Assembly: GCF_022606295.1 (NCBI RefSeq)
Contig: NZ_JAHHZS010000018.1
Coordinates: 35,862 to 99,861 of the forward strand
Length of the DNA: 64,000 nucleotides
Direction of reading: 5' to 3'
Source of the DNA: Arthrobacter bambusae
GTDB taxonomy: Bacteria; Actinomycetota; Actinomycetes; Actinomycetales; Micrococcaceae
The notes under the pieces: model-generated
Databases searched by the model: none
Seen by the model: the letters and a program-made list of their open reading frames with translations, nothing else
Told to the model about the DNA's origin: nothing
Part shown: positions 34,506-44,683 of the stretch, in pieces
Layout: each line of letters begins with the position of its first letter
Numbering within the stretch: the stretch's first letter is position 1
Translations under genes and position numbers: made by a program

Positions 34506-35363
34506 TCAGCTGTACCGGCGTACGCCCAGCCAGCTCACCATTTCGGGGTCGCGGTGGTCGAAGAAGAGGCTGGCACCGGTGTCCAGGGTGGCGATCTTGC
34601 CCATCTGTTCCTCGGTCAGGGTGAAGCCGAAGGCGTCGAGGTTCTGCGCCATGCGCTCGGGGCGGACGGACTTGGGAATGACGACGACGTCCCGCTGGAT
34701 GAGCCAGCGCAGCACCACCTGGGCCACGGACCTTCCGTGTGCCTCGGCAATTTCGGTGAGCAGCGGGTCGGTGAACAAGTTATTGCGGCCTTCGGCGAAC
34801 GGCCCCCAGGACTCGATCTGGACGCCTCGTTTGCGCATCAGCGCCTGGTCGGCTTCGCGCTGGTGGAACGGGTGGGTCTCGATCTGGTTGACCGCGGGGA
34901 CGATCTCGTTGTGGTCAATGAGGTCCACCAGGCGGTCGGGGTGGAAGTTCGAGACGCCGATCGCGCGGGCAAGGCCTTCCTTGTTGATCTCCTGCATGGC
35001 GCGCCATTCGCTGTAGTAGTCACCGAGGGGCTGGTGGATCAGGTACAGGTCCAGGTAGTCCAGGCCCAGGCGGTCCAGTGAGTTGTCGAACGCGCGCTTG
35101 GTGTCGTCCTGGACGTTGCCGGCGGGGGCGTGCTGGATCCAGAGCTTGGTGGTGACAAAGAGCTCATCGCGGGCGATCCCGGACGCTTTGATCGCCGCGC
35201 CGACGGCCGCTTCGTTGCCGTAGGAGGCGGCCGTGTCCAGGTGGCGGTAGCCGGCGGCGAGGGCAGCTTCGACGGCGGCCTGGGTTTCCTCGTCGGGGAT
35301 CTGGAAGACGCCGAAGCCGAGGATTGGCATTTCGACGCCGTTGTTCAGGGTCACAGTCTTCAT
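34506..35363 (-). CDS. aldo/keto reductase
   Basis: A 285-residue AKR (2,5-diketo-gluconate reductase-like): [29 protein letters not shown] (catalytic Asp and Tyr), VTTKLW (Lys), LYLIHQP (His) and [10 protein letters not shown] at the NADPH site. Start at 35363 with AAGGAA upstream; the longer upstream frame is not used. It belongs to the minus-strand operon MFS-cupin-AKR-flavodoxin. A second AKR at 39151 lies in the divergent operon. Confidence 0.92.
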   Translation of the reverse strand: MKTVTLNNGVEMPILGFGVFQIPDEETQAAVEAALAAGYRHLDTAASYGNEAAVGAAIKASGIARDELFVTTKLWIQHAPAGNVQDDTKRAFDNSLDRLGLDYLDLYLIHQPLGDYYSEWRAMQEINKEGLARAIGVSNFHPDRLVDLIDHNEIVPAVNQIETHPFHQREADQALMRKRGVQIESWGPFAEGRNNLFTDPLLTEIAEAHGRSVAQVVLRWLIQRDVVVIPKSVRPERMAQNLDAFGFTLTEEQMGKIATLDTGASLFFDHRDPEMVSWLGVRRYS

Positions 35364-35395
35364 GGTGTTCCTTTTGTTTGGGACAGTGGTGAGGG

Positions 35396-35806
35396 TTAGC
35401 GGATGGCTTGGGTGTGGGCTGTTGCGTAGTCGAGGTCGGTGACCGGTTCGAGCCATGTGGCGCTTCGCCCGTTGTCGTGCTCGACCATGGCCAGGTGGCA
35501 CATGAGGCTGTCGGGCACGGCGCCGTGCCAGTGTTCTTCGCCGGGCGGTGTGTGGACTGTGTCTCCCGGGCGCATGAGGATGACCGTGCCGTCGCGTGTG
35601 CCGACCAGCCCGGTCCCCTCGGTGCACCGGAGGGTCTGCCCGAGGGGGTGGGCATGCCAGTTGGTGCGGGCCCCGGGGGTGAAGTGCACCAGCGCGGCCA
35701 CCAGCCTCGACGGCGCCTCGCCGGCGTGGAGCGGGCTGAGGTAAACGTCTCCGGTGAACCTCTCGACCGGGGCCTGTGCAGTGGGTGCTGGGTCGATGAG
35801 TTTCAT
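35396..35806 (-). CDS. small cupin-domain protein
   Basis: A 136-residue single cupin with [17 protein letters not shown] (motif 1, HxH) and [14 protein letters not shown] (motif 2), very like the cupin at 13839-14276. ATG at 35806 overlaps the MFS stop (ATGA), so translation is coupled. Function unknown; this group often lies beside oxidoreductase genes. Confidence 0.85.
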   Translation of the reverse strand: MKLIDPAPTAQAPVERFTGDVYLSPLHAGEAPSRLVAALVHFTPGARTNWHAHPLGQTLRCTEGTGLVGTRDGTVILMRPGDTVHTPPGEEHWHGAVPDSLMCHLAMVEHDNGRSATWLEPVTDLDYATAHTQAIR

Positions 35807-37209
35807 GCTGCTTTCCTTTGATCGTGGCGAAGGCTCAGGGAGGCAAAGATGAGAATGACGAGGATCAGCGCGGTCCAGCCCAGGCTGGCGCGCAGCCCTT
35901 CCATGAAGCCCTGCCCGGCGAGGGCTGCGCCGAAGATCGCGACGCCGAGGGAGCCTCCCACTTGCCGGGCCGTGTTGACGACGCCGCTGGCCGTTCCGGC
36001 GCGTTCGGCGGGCACGTTGTCCATCACCAACGCGATGATCGGCGGCACGGTGAAGGACCCGCCGACACCTACCGGCACCATCATGAAGGCGACGAGCAGT
36101 ACCGGTGCGTCCCCGGGCAGCAGGCACAGCCCGGCGAGGCCCAGTGCCATGACCAGCTGTCCCGCCGCGATCATGGCTACCGGCCCGAATCGGGCCATCA
36201 GCCGGGCCACCAAGGGATTCAACAGGGCAACCAGGGCGGTCATGGGCAGGAACAACAGTCCGGTCTCCAGCGGCGTAGCCCCGCGCTGCTGTTGGAAGTA
36301 CAGGCTTTGCAGGAAAACGACGCCGTAGAAGGCAGCCATCGTGACTACCGCGATGGCCAACGTGGTCGAGACCGTACGGGAACTGAACAGGTCCAGCGGC
36401 ACCATAGGGTGCCGGCCGCGGGCCTGCGCCAGCACGAAGGCCACCGTCGATGTAACGGACACAGCGAACAGGGTGAGGATTTCAGGGCTTCCGTAGCCGA
36501 CCTCCGCGCCTTCGATGATGCCGTAGGTCAGGCTGGCCAGCGCCAGCACCGCGGTGATCTGGCCCAACCAGTCAAAGGGCATCGGGCGCCGACGCGAGGG
36601 AGCGACGCGTGAAAGGACGAACAGTGCGGCCGCCCCGACCGGAAGGTTGACGAAGAAAATAAGGCGCCAGTCAATCTGGGTGAGGACACCGCCGAGCACC
36701 GGACCGGCCGCGGCTGCCACGGAGCCGCCCAAGCCCCAGTACACGATGGCCCGGCCCCGCTGCACCGCGTCCTGGTAGGCCTCCCGGATGAGGGCCAGGG
36801 AAGCAGGGGTGATCAGTGCGGCTCCGATGCCCTGCAGGATCCGTCCCGCGACCAGGGCGGCGAGGCCCGGGCTGAAGGCGCAGGCAGCGGACGCCGCGGT
36901 GAACAGGATCATCCCGATCCCGTAGGCGCGGCGGGCGCCTGCCCGGTCCGAGAACGTCCCCGCGAAGAGTTGGAGTGACGAGAACATCAGCGTGTAGCCC
37001 GTGACCACCCATTGAAGCCCGGCCAGTCCGCCGCCGAAGTCGTTCCGGATCGCGGGGAGGGCGACGTTGACGATCTGGGCGTCCAGGGCAACGACGAAGA
37101 AGCCCAGCATGGCCACCGCCAGGGAAGCGCGGGGCCGGGCGGCGGTAGTCGAAGGGCTGGCAACAGAGGGGGTCATGTGTGCTTTCAGTGACGGCAAAGG
37201 TGAACTCAT
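35803..37209 (-). CDS. MFS transporter, DHA2 type
   Basis: A 468-residue exporter with 14 predicted helices: [20 protein letters not shown] in helix 1, [28 protein letters not shown] and [20 protein letters not shown] (DHA2 motif C). Start is uncertain: ATG at 37209 or at 37176, neither with a strong ribosome site. It is divergent from the Xre regulator at 37307 and first in its operon. Likely exports a toxic small molecule or a product of the neighbouring reductases. Confidence 0.88.
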   Translation of the reverse strand: MSSPLPSLKAHMTPSVASPSTTAARPRASLAVAMLGFFVVALDAQIVNVALPAIRNDFGGGLAGLQWVVTGYTLMFSSLQLFAGTFSDRAGARRAYGIGMILFTAASAACAFSPGLAALVAGRILQGIGAALITPASLALIREAYQDAVQRGRAIVYWGLGGSVAAAAGPVLGGVLTQIDWRLIFFVNLPVGAAALFVLSRVAPSRRRPMPFDWLGQITAVLALASLTYGIIEGAEVGYGSPEILTLFAVSVTSTVAFVLAQARGRHPMVPLDLFSSRTVSTTLAIAVVTMAAFYGVVFLQSLYFQQQRGATPLETGLLFLPMTALVALLNPLVARLMARFGPVAMIAAGQLVMALGLAGLCLLPGDAPVLLVAFMMVPVGVGGSFTVPPIIALVMDNVPAERAGTASGVVNTARQVGGSLGVAIFGAALAGQGFMEGLRASLGWTALILVILIFASLSLRHDQRKAA

Positions 37210-37306
37210 TCAAGAAAACCAGTCCTTACGCCCGCGTGGGAGTACCTGTTGTGCGGTGTACTGCCAGTTCCTGTTAGAGCCGTCCGGACCGTCGTAGCGT
37301 AGAGGA

Positions 37307-38212
37307 ATGGACAACACCACGGACGTCCGCGAGTTCCTCATGAGCCGCCGAGCGCACGTCACCCCCGCCCAGGCCGGCCTGACCGCCTACAGCGGAACCC
37401 GGCGGGTCGCCGGGCTCAAACGCGAGGAAGTCGCGATGCTGACCGGCGTCAGCACCGAATACTACGCGCGCCTCGAACGCGGAAACCTGCGGGGAGTCTC
37501 TGAGTCCGTCCTCGACTCGCTCGCACGGGCCCTGCAGCTCGATGAAGCCGAACGGGCCCACCTGTTTGACCTGGCCAAAGCCGCCGCACCGTCCCGCCCA
37601 GCCGGCAACCGCCGCGGACGCGCGGAGGTGCGGCCCAGCGTCGAACGGATCCTCGCCGGGATGACCGGCACGCCCGCGTACGTCCGGAACTCCCGGATGG
37701 AGATCGTGGCAGCGAACAACCTCTTCTTCGCCCTCTACACCGGCATCCTCAGCTCCGACACCCTGCCGTTGAACCTGGCCCGGTTCATGTTCCTTGACCC
37801 CCGCTCACAGGACTTCTTCGTCGACTGGGACACCCTCGCGGACGATTTCGCCGCCGCACTGCGCGCCGAGTCCGGCCGCAACCCCCGCGACCGATACCTG
37901 AACAGCCTCATCGGCGACCTCGCCGCCGGAAGCACCGAGTTCTCAACCCGCTGGGCCCGGCACAACGTCCGCTTCCACCGGACAACGCGTAAAACCATGC
38001 GCAATCCCCTCATCGGCGAGATCGAACTCACCGGCGACGCACTCGAACTTCCCGGAGAAGGCATGACAATGATTGCCTACACCGCCGAACCAGGCAGCCA
38101 CGCCCAGGAACAACTCGACTTCCTCGCCAGCTGGAGCAACACCGTGAAGCATCCGGCCGAACCGGCCGTTGCCAGTCCAGCCCCGCCCAAGCCCTCCCAA
38201 CACGATCAATAG
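37307..38212 (+). CDS. Xre-type regulator with MmyB-like ligand domain
   Basis: A 301-residue regulator: an N-terminal Xre helix-turn-helix (about residues 10-85; RRVAGLKREEVAMLTGVSTE and YYARLERGNLRGVSESV) followed by an MmyB-type domain (AYVRNSRMEIVAANNLFFAL, WDTLADDFAAALRAESGR, LTGDALELPGEGMTMIAYTA). Such proteins usually control adjacent SDR or AKR genes. The 97-bp divergent region with the MFS operon is the likely operator site. Confidence 0.92.
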   Translation: MDNTTDVREFLMSRRAHVTPAQAGLTAYSGTRRVAGLKREEVAMLTGVSTEYYARLERGNLRGVSESVLDSLARALQLDEAERAHLFDLAKAAAPSRPAGNRRGRAEVRPSVERILAGMTGTPAYVRNSRMEIVAANNLFFALYTGILSSDTLPLNLARFMFLDPRSQDFFVDWDTLADDFAAALRAESGRNPRDRYLNSLIGDLAAGSTEFSTRWARHNVRFHRTTRKTMRNPLIGEIELTGDALELPGEGMTMIAYTAEPGSHAQEQLDFLASWSNTVKHPAEPAVASPAPPKPSQHDQ

Positions 38213-38314
38213 GCAGCACCAGGGCGCACCTTGCGTTCTATGCCGGCTGGCGGCAGACCATGTCCGCCTGCCAGGTCGCCAAGCGCGTGTCCGCGCAGTA
38301 AGGAAAGGAATTTC

Positions 38315-39046
38315 ATGAATGCACACCACGAGCCCACCCGGGTCGCACTGGTCACCGGCGCGTCCTCGGGGATTGGGGAAGCGGCTGCTCGCGCCTTCCA
38401 TGCCTTGGGCTTCAAAGTCGCGCTTCTCGCCCGCCGCACGGAACGGATCGAGGCCATCGCGGACGAGCTCGGCGAAGGTGCGATCGCGGTTGCAGCCGAC
38501 GTCACCGACAGGGACGCCCTCGTCGCGGCGGCCGACAGGGTTAGGACAGAACTGGGCCGGGTGGACATCCTCGTCAACAACGCCGGCATCATGCTGCTGG
38601 GCCCGTTCAGCTCAACGCAGCGTGAGGACTACCGCCGGATGATCGAGGTGAACCTGCTCGGCGCGATCACCGCGACGGAGGTTTTCCTCGACCAACTCGT
38701 CGACGGTGGTGGCGATATCGTGAACATCTCCTCGGTGGCCGGACGCACCGCCCGCGCCGGAAATGGTGTGTATGCGGCGACGAAATGGGGCATGAACGGT
38801 TGGTCCGAGTCGCTGCGGCAGGAGCTGCTGCCGGATGTTCGGGTGACGCTCATCGAGCCGGGAGTGGTGGCCACCGAGCTGCCTAGTCACATCACCCACG
38901 AGGCGACGAACGCGGCGGTCAACGAGATGTACAGCGCGGCAACCGTGACGGCCGGGGACGTCGCCGAGGTCATTGCGTTCGCTGTTCAACGGCCAAAACA
39001 CCTCGCGATCAACGAGATCCTGCTGCGCCCGGCAACGCAGGCCTGA
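38315..39046 (+). CDS. SDR family oxidoreductase
   Basis: A 243-residue short-chain dehydrogenase: ALVTGASSGIGEAAARAF, NNAGIMLLGPFSS, NISSVAG and YAATKWGMNGWSES (catalytic Tyr and Lys). Arg residues after beta-2 (LARRTERIE) favour NADP. AGGAAAGGAA precedes the ATG. Second gene of the Xre operon, followed by an AKR. Confidence 0.92.
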   Translation: MNAHHEPTRVALVTGASSGIGEAAARAFHALGFKVALLARRTERIEAIADELGEGAIAVAADVTDRDALVAAADRVRTELGRVDILVNNAGIMLLGPFSSTQREDYRRMIEVNLLGAITATEVFLDQLVDGGGDIVNISSVAGRTARAGNGVYAATKWGMNGWSESLRQELLPDVRVTLIEPGVVATELPSHITHEATNAAVNEMYSAATVTAGDVAEVIAFAVQRPKHLAINEILLRPATQA

Positions 39047-39150
39047 TTAGCCGAATGAACACGCAGCGTGGGGCCGCCGACAATCATGACACTGAGGACC
39101 GGGAACGGGCGACCCCTCTGCGCCGAAGGAACCAAGAAAAAGGAGAAACT

Positions 39151-40038
39151 ATGTCATCCAACAAGCGCTTGACCCTGAACAACGGCGTCGAGATGCCTGC
39201 CCTGGGCTTCGGCGTCTTCCAGACGCCGCCCGCCGAGACCGCCGAGGCCGTGAGCGCGGCGCTGTCCACCGGATACCGGCTCATCGACACGGCGGCCGCC
39301 TACGGCAACGAACGCGGTGTGGGTGATGCGATCCAGGCAGCCGGTGTTGCGCGCGACGAGGTCTTCATTGAATCGAAGGTGTGGATCAGTGACTACGGCT
39401 ACGACCAGACCCTGCACGCGTTCGACAAAAGCGCCCGCAAGCTCGGAGTCGAGGTCATCGATCTGTTCCTCTTGCACCAGCCCCTGCCGGGCGAGTTCGC
39501 CAAAACTGTTGACGCGTACCGGGCGCTGGAGAAGCTGCTCGCCGATGGCAAGGTCCGGGCGATCGGCGTGAGCAACTTCATGCGCCCGCACCTCGAGGCC
39601 CTGCTCTCCGAGGCCACGGTGGTTCCCGCGGTCAACCAGATTGAGGTGCACCCCTACTTCACGCAGGCGGAGCTGCAGGCGTTCGGGGCCGAGCATGGAA
39701 TCCTCACCCAGGCCTGGTCCCCCATCGGCGGCATCACCTCCTACCGCGGAGGGGAAACAACGAGCACCTTCGAAGACCCGGAAATCCTGGCGATCGCTGA
39801 AGCCCACGGCAAGACCGCCGCGCAGGTCATGCTGCGCTGGCACCTCCAAGAGGGCCGCGCTGCCATCCCCAAGTCCGTGAAGCCGGCCCGCATCGCCGAG
39901 AACTTCGACGTGTTCGACTTCGAACTGACCGCTGATCAGCTAGCCCGGATCGACGCGCTCAACACCGGTGTGCGCGGCGGGCCCGAACCCGAAGCCATCA
40001 CCCTGGAGTCCTTCGGACGGGACATCCCCGAAGAATGA
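39151..40038 (+). CDS. aldo/keto reductase
   Basis: A 295-residue AKR: MPALGFGVFQTP, YRLIDTAAAYGNERGVG (Asp, Tyr), FIESKVWI (Lys), LFLLHQPLPG (His) and IPKSVKPARIAENF. AAGGAG is at the right distance before the ATG at 39151; the longer upstream frame is not used. It overlaps the next gene by an ATGA. Paralogue of the AKR at 34506 in the opposite operon. Confidence 0.92.
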   Translation: MSSNKRLTLNNGVEMPALGFGVFQTPPAETAEAVSAALSTGYRLIDTAAAYGNERGVGDAIQAAGVARDEVFIESKVWISDYGYDQTLHAFDKSARKLGVEVIDLFLLHQPLPGEFAKTVDAYRALEKLLADGKVRAIGVSNFMRPHLEALLSEATVVPAVNQIEVHPYFTQAELQAFGAEHGILTQAWSPIGGITSYRGGETTSTFEDPEILAIAEAHGKTAAQVMLRWHLQEGRAAIPKSVKPARIAENFDVFDFELTADQLARIDALNTGVRGGPEPEAITLESFGRDIPEE

Positions 40039-40796
40039 GCTACACAACCCCTCGCACTGTTCTCGTCGTCGGCTCCACCGGCAGCATCGGAACTCCGACA
40101 ATCCGCGAAGCACTCGCCCAGGGCTTCCAGGTGCGGGCGCTCATCCGCGACGCCGGACGAGCGGCGCACATCCCCGCCGGCGCCGAACCTGTCGTGGGAG
40201 ACCTGACCCGGGCGGAGACCCTCGCCGATGCCGTCGACGGCGTGGACGCGGTGATCTTCACCCACGGCTCCCACGGCGGCCGCGGCCAGGCCGAGATCGT
40301 CGACTACGGCGCCGTGCGCAACACCCTCCTCGCCCTCGACGGGCGGCCTGCCCGGCTCGCGCTCATGACCGCGGTGGGCACGACCGATCGGGCGACCGAG
40401 GGTCACGACTGGAAGCGCAGGGCCGAGCGTCTGGTCCGCGCCTCCGGTAACCCCTACACGATCGTCCGTCCAGGCTGGTTCGACTACAACGCACCCGATG
40501 AGCGGTGCATCGTCATGCGGCAAGGTGACACGCAGAGCACGGCCTCACCCGCCGACGGCGTCATCGCCCGCGACCAGATCGCCCGCGTGCTCGTCGACAG
40601 CCTCCGCAGCGACGCAGCCGACCACAAAACCCTGGAACTCGTCGCCGGGAAAGGCGCCGCGCAGGAAGACCTCACCGCCACCTTCGCCGCACTCGAACGC
40701 GATGACGGACCGGACGGCGCCCTGGACAAAGACAACATGCCTCTCGCCGCCGAACCTGTCCCCGTAGTCGACGACCTGGACCAGATCCGCAACTGA
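40035..40796 (+). CDS. NAD(P)-binding NmrA-like atypical SDR
   Basis: A 253-residue protein with VLVVGSTGSIGTPTIREAL at the nucleotide site, then VRALIRDAGRA, EPVVGDLTRAETL, DAVIFTHGSHGG, and YTIVRPGWFDYN. It lacks the classical YxxxK motif, as usual for NmrA/HSCARG-like proteins, which act as reductases or redox sensors. Translationally coupled to the AKR. A damaged partial copy is present at 43609. Confidence 0.88.
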   Translation: MSYTTPRTVLVVGSTGSIGTPTIREALAQGFQVRALIRDAGRAAHIPAGAEPVVGDLTRAETLADAVDGVDAVIFTHGSHGGRGQAEIVDYGAVRNTLLALDGRPARLALMTAVGTTDRATEGHDWKRRAERLVRASGNPYTIVRPGWFDYNAPDERCIVMRQGDTQSTASPADGVIARDQIARVLVDSLRSDAADHKTLELVAGKGAAQEDLTATFAALERDDGPDGALDKDNMPLAAEPVPVVDDLDQIRN

Positions 40797-41598
40797 AACC
40801 ACGGATAACGGCCCGAGAAGCCAGTGAAGAAGCTACTCGTGCCATCATCGGCAGCGCTCTGGGGGCGACGTCCCTGATCGTCGCCCGCTTCACTTCAGCC
40901 ATGCAGATCCTCATCGGTACCGGCAGGGGTGAGTTCAAAGAGAATGCCGACGTAAAGCGCGAGGGGCGTTGAAACGGGGCCGGCGGTCGAAAGCAACAGC
41001 AACCGGCAGGAGACTTTGCGTTCTGGCGGACTTCGCTCCAGCCCTTAAGGCGCGAGGTCCCGGGCAGGCAGTTGAGGCCTTCGACCCTGGAGGGCACGAT
41101 AGGGAACCCCCGCTCCGCATTGTCGCTGACTACTGGGCTCGTCGTCGTTAGGCTTCGAGCGCCCGCCGGATGAACTCTTCCCGTGCGGCGAGTGATGCCA
41201 GCGAGATGGCCCGTAGGCCCACAGGCCCGGGGTGTTCTGTGCAGGTGGAGGAGAAACTCCGCCACCTCCGCTCAATGCTCCATGCCACCAACGCTAGCGG
41301 CACCGCTGTTCGGAGGGAGGAACTGCCAGCAACAGATCCCATCACACTCCTACTCCAGTGCATTATGTGCTGGAATGGGCGCATGGGTCCTGGTTCCGTG
41401 CTTGCAGACGATGAGCAGGACGACTACCACGGTCCCGTCAGCTCCCCCGGACGGGAGCCGGCCGGACCTGTCGATGCGGTTCGGAAGATTCTGGACCCAC
41501 CAGCGGAGTCCGTGCTGGCTGTCCTCCGCTGGGACGGCGTCCGAAAATAGCCTCGAATTAGCGTCGGCCGCAGGGATACATGCGAAGGAGAGACGAAC
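40797..41598. other. 800-bp region without a recognisable gene
   Basis: Short frames exist on both strands (41170-41550 plus; 41148-41384 minus, ending ISLASLAAREEFIRRALEA) but no domain or convincing ribosome site is visible. It may contain decayed genes. Confidence 0.45.
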
Positions 41599-42444
41599 AT
41601 GGGTACTTGGTTCATCACGGGGGCATCGAGTGGTCTGGGAGCTGCGCTGGCGCGGGCTGTCCTCGACCACGGCGATAACGCGGCGATCAGCGCCCGCAAC
41701 GCCGACCATGTGCAGGACCTGGCTGACGCGTATCCAGACACTGCGTTGGCGGTGCAGCTGGACGTCACAGACCACGGACAGGTGGTCGCAGCGGTCAACG
41801 CCGCCACGGACCGGTTCGGCGCCGTCGACGTGCTGGTCAACAACGCCGGGCACGGGTACCGGGCCGCGGTCGAGGAAGCATCTGTGGACGAGGTGGACGG
41901 GCTGTTCGCGACGAACTTTTTCGGCCCGGTGGAGCTGATCAAGCAGGTGTTGCCGCAGATGCGTCAGCGCCGCTCGGGCACCATCGTGAACGTCTCCTCG
42001 ATCGGCGCGCCCCGCTCGAACCCCGCATCCGGTTACTACACCGCGACGAAGGCCGCCCTTGAAGGCATGTCCGACGCGTTGAACCGTGAGGTCGCGCCGC
42101 TCGGAATCCGGGTAATCGTGGTAGAGCCGGGCGCGTTTCGCACCGACTTCTCCGGCCGCTCCCTGATGCAGTCGCGCACGGCGATCGATGACTACGCCGA
42201 CACCGCGGGGAAGCGCCGCAAGGAGAACGACGAAACCCACGGCACCCAGCCGGGCGACCCCGACCGGGCGGCGCAGGTGATCATCGCCACCGTCGAAGGC
42301 GAGCGGGCCCCGTTCCGTCTGCTGCTCGGAACCGACGCGGTCCGGATCGTCCGCGACGAGCTGCGGGGGCGCATCGAAGAGATCGACGCGTGGGCGCACG
42401 TCAGCGTCACCACTGACTTTCCCTCCGAGGAGGCCCACGCATGA
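41599..42444 (+). CDS. SDR family oxidoreductase (tandem copy 1)
   Basis: A 281-residue SDR: WFITGASSGLGAALARAVL, NNAGHGYRAAVEEAS, TNFFGPVELIKQ, NVSSIGAPRSNP, and YYTATKAALEGMSDAL. The start has GAAGGAGAG upstream. It overlaps the next SDR by an ATGA and the two share most blocks (FFGPVE, PGxFRTxFxGRS), so they arose by tandem duplication. Substrates unknown; the group resembles small-molecule ketoreductases. Confidence 0.9.
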   Translation: MGTWFITGASSGLGAALARAVLDHGDNAAISARNADHVQDLADAYPDTALAVQLDVTDHGQVVAAVNAATDRFGAVDVLVNNAGHGYRAAVEEASVDEVDGLFATNFFGPVELIKQVLPQMRQRRSGTIVNVSSIGAPRSNPASGYYTATKAALEGMSDALNREVAPLGIRVIVVEPGAFRTDFSGRSLMQSRTAIDDYADTAGKRRKENDETHGTQPGDPDRAAQVIIATVEGERAPFRLLLGTDAVRIVRDELRGRIEEIDAWAHVSVTTDFPSEEAHA

Positions 42445-43262
42445 CGACGTGGCTCATCACCGGGGCATCCAGCGGGTTGGGCCGCGCCCTCGCTGAACAC
42501 GTTCTCGCCGCCGGGCATCAGGTCGTCGCGACCGTGAGGAAGACGTCCGCACTCGACGACCTCGCAGCGGCATACCCGGACACAGCGATGATCGCAGCGC
42601 TTGACGTCACCGACTCGTTTTCTATTGATGCCGCCGTCACGACAGCCGAGGAGCGCTTCGGCGGCATCGACGTGCTGGTGAATAACGCCGGCTATGGGTA
42701 CACCGCAGCCGTCGAGGAAGGCGAGGACGAGGCCGTGGCCCGGTTGTTCGCCACGAACTTCTTCGGCCCGGTCGAGATGATCAAGGCGACTCTGCCCGGC
42801 ATGCGGCGCCGCGGGAAGGGCCTGATCGTGAACATCTCATCCGTGGGCGTACGGATCACCATCCCCGGTGGCGGATACTACTCGGCTGCCAAAGCCGCGC
42901 TGGAGGGACTGTCCGGATCGCTCCGCAAGGAGGTTGAACCGTTAGGGCTGCGTGTCATGGTCGTCGAGCCGGGATCGTTCCGCACCGGCTTCCGCGGACG
43001 CTCCGCCGACCGGTCCGCCGTCCGGATCGACGCGTACGACCAAGTGCTCGGACGGACCGGAAACTCCGCGCCTAGCCCGCAGCGTGGCGCACCGGACCAG
43101 GCGGCGGCGGCAATCCTGCACGCAGCAGAAGACGTCAAACCGCCGAAGCTGCTCGTCCTCGGCAGCGATGCTCTCGACGGCTTCCGGGCAGCCGCCGCTG
43201 ACGCCGCCCGAGATGTCGATCGATTCGAACAGCTCAGCCGCAGCACGGACACGACAGCGTGA
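42441..43262 (+). CDS. SDR family oxidoreductase (tandem copy 2)
   Basis: A 273-residue SDR coupled to copy 1: WLITGASSGLGRALAEHVL, NNAGYGYTAAVEEGE, NISSVGVRITIPG and YYSAAKAALEGLSGSL. NADP binding is likely from TVRKTSALDDL after beta-2. Ends the intact part of this region; damaged gene pieces follow. Confidence 0.9.
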   Translation: MTTWLITGASSGLGRALAEHVLAAGHQVVATVRKTSALDDLAAAYPDTAMIAALDVTDSFSIDAAVTTAEERFGGIDVLVNNAGYGYTAAVEEGEDEAVARLFATNFFGPVEMIKATLPGMRRRGKGLIVNISSVGVRITIPGGGYYSAAKAALEGLSGSLRKEVEPLGLRVMVVEPGSFRTGFRGRSADRSAVRIDAYDQVLGRTGNSAPSPQRGAPDQAAAAILHAAEDVKPPKLLVLGSDALDGFRAAAADAARDVDRFEQLSRSTDTTA

Positions 43263-43608
43263 GCGCCAGCCCTCCAACCTGACGGACCGTCGTCGAGCCT
43301 GTCTCCCGCGGGACATTGATCTGACCGGTCCGCTCTTGGTCGGCACGGTCTTCGTGGGGTCCCGCTGCGGGAGTTTCCGCTTCCGTCTGGACACCTTGTG
43401 TTTGCCATCGGCCCGTCTCCGCACCGGGGGGTGCCTCTACGGTTTTCGTCAAGTGCCCGAAGGTGTTCGCGGTTCGTAGAAGGTGCCGTCTCTGGGCATG
43501 GCGTAGAGGGTGTCGCGGCGGCTGGCTAGGGCGATGAGCCCCGGTCCGCCGCCGCTAGCGCCAGCAGTGAGATACCTCTGAGGAATCGCACGTACCTTAC
43601 CGACGAGC
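43263..43608. other. no gene seen
   Basis: Only short frames. A minus-strand piece ending RRDTLYAMPRDGTFYEPR looks protein-like but was not recognised. Confidence 0.4.
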
Positions 43609-43830
43609 GAACCAGTCGTGGGAGACCTGACCCGTGTGGAGACACTCACCGGGGCCGTGAACCATGTGGATGCGGTGATCTTCACACACGGCTCCCACGG
43701 CGGACACGGTCAGGCCGAGGCCGTCGACTACGGCGCCGTGCGGAACACCCTCCTCGCCCTCAACGGACGGTCCGCCCGGCTCGCGCTCATCAGTAGCGTG
43801 CTGTCCTCCTTCCGCGGCCTTAATAAGGTT
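43609..43830 (+). pseudogene. partial duplicate of the NmrA-like gene
   Basis: Reads EPVVGDLTRVETLTGAV, DAVIFTHGSHGGHGQAEAVD and YGAVRNTLLALNG, matching residues about 50-115 of the protein at 40035-40796 nearly word for word. The N-terminus with its nucleotide motif and the C-terminal half are missing. A dead fragment, perhaps from a recombination event. Confidence 0.85.
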
Positions 43831-44039
43831 GACACCGTAATCATTACGGGAACGCTGAAGGAAGTCTGCTGTGAGTCCACGGCTCGAAGCGCTTACATGA
43901 ACGATTTCAAAGTCGCGTTCGTTTCGGATGCCACCGGAGCCCGCTCGGAGTCTCCAGAATGCCACGCTGGAGGCGGGCGAGGAAAGCACGGCCGAGAGCG
44001 CCGTCGGCCATGTACTGCGCCGCCAACTCGTAGGATCCA

Positions 44040-44215
44040 GAACCGTTGAAATACGCGCAAAGACCTTCATGACGGGAAAGTCCAATTGTCACGTCGAGCG
44101 GAGCCAGACGAATCCGAATTTGGAAACTCTCCAAGCGATCGCGCAGACCTTTGAGGTGCACGTAACCCCAGATACTGAGGATGCACGTCGGATCGATCCT
44201 GCACGCGTCTCCTGA
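44040..44215 (+). pseudogene. Xre helix-turn-helix remnant
   Basis: The plus frame ends with VERSQTNPNLETLQAIAQTF then EVHVTPDTED, which matches the second half of an Xre domain (the usual HIERGQTNPTLETLxRIA). The upstream half is garbled or frameshifted. It seems a relic of a small regulator. Confidence 0.5.
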
Positions 44216-44239
44216 GAGGGTCCTGCGAGCACACGATCT

Positions 44240-44683
44240 CACCAGATCCGCGGCCAGCACGGTGACAGATACGCGGACCTGTCACAGGACCCGGCCCTCG
44301 CGTTCGGCGAAGGGCTCTCCTACACCAGCGTGGAGTACAGCGGGCTGCGGCTCCTTGAGGAGAAGATATCGGCCGACGACGTGCTTTGCGCAGAGATCAC
44401 GGTGCAGAACACAGAGAAGCGGCCCGTTCGCGAAACAGTGCAGGCCTACATCAGCGACCGCGTGACCTCCGCCAGCTGAACCGACCAGGAGCTCAAGGCC
44501 TTTCAACAGGTAGAGCTTGCCCCCCGGGAGAGCGCCCGGCTCGCGTTCGCAATCCCCGCGCGAGAGCTTTCCATCGTAGACGCCCAAGGCAGCCGCGTGG
44601 TCGAAGCAGGCGAATTCGAACTGCGCGTAGGCGCGTCCAGCCGTGCCGAGGCCCAGCTGCTGGTGGTCTTCAGCGTCATCTAA
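44240..44683 (+). pseudogene. C-terminal fragment of a GH3 beta-glucosidase with an internal stop
   Basis: The frame reads GQHGDRYADLSQDPALAFGE, GLSYTSVEYSGLRLLEE, VQNTEKRPVRETVQAYISD, then TGA at 44477-44479 where the family has a Trp codon, and resumes with TDQELKAFQQVELAPRESAR and FELRVGASSRAEAQLLVVF to a stop at 44683. This is the fibronectin-III-like end of a family 3 glucosidase. The catalytic domains are absent. Confidence 0.8.
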
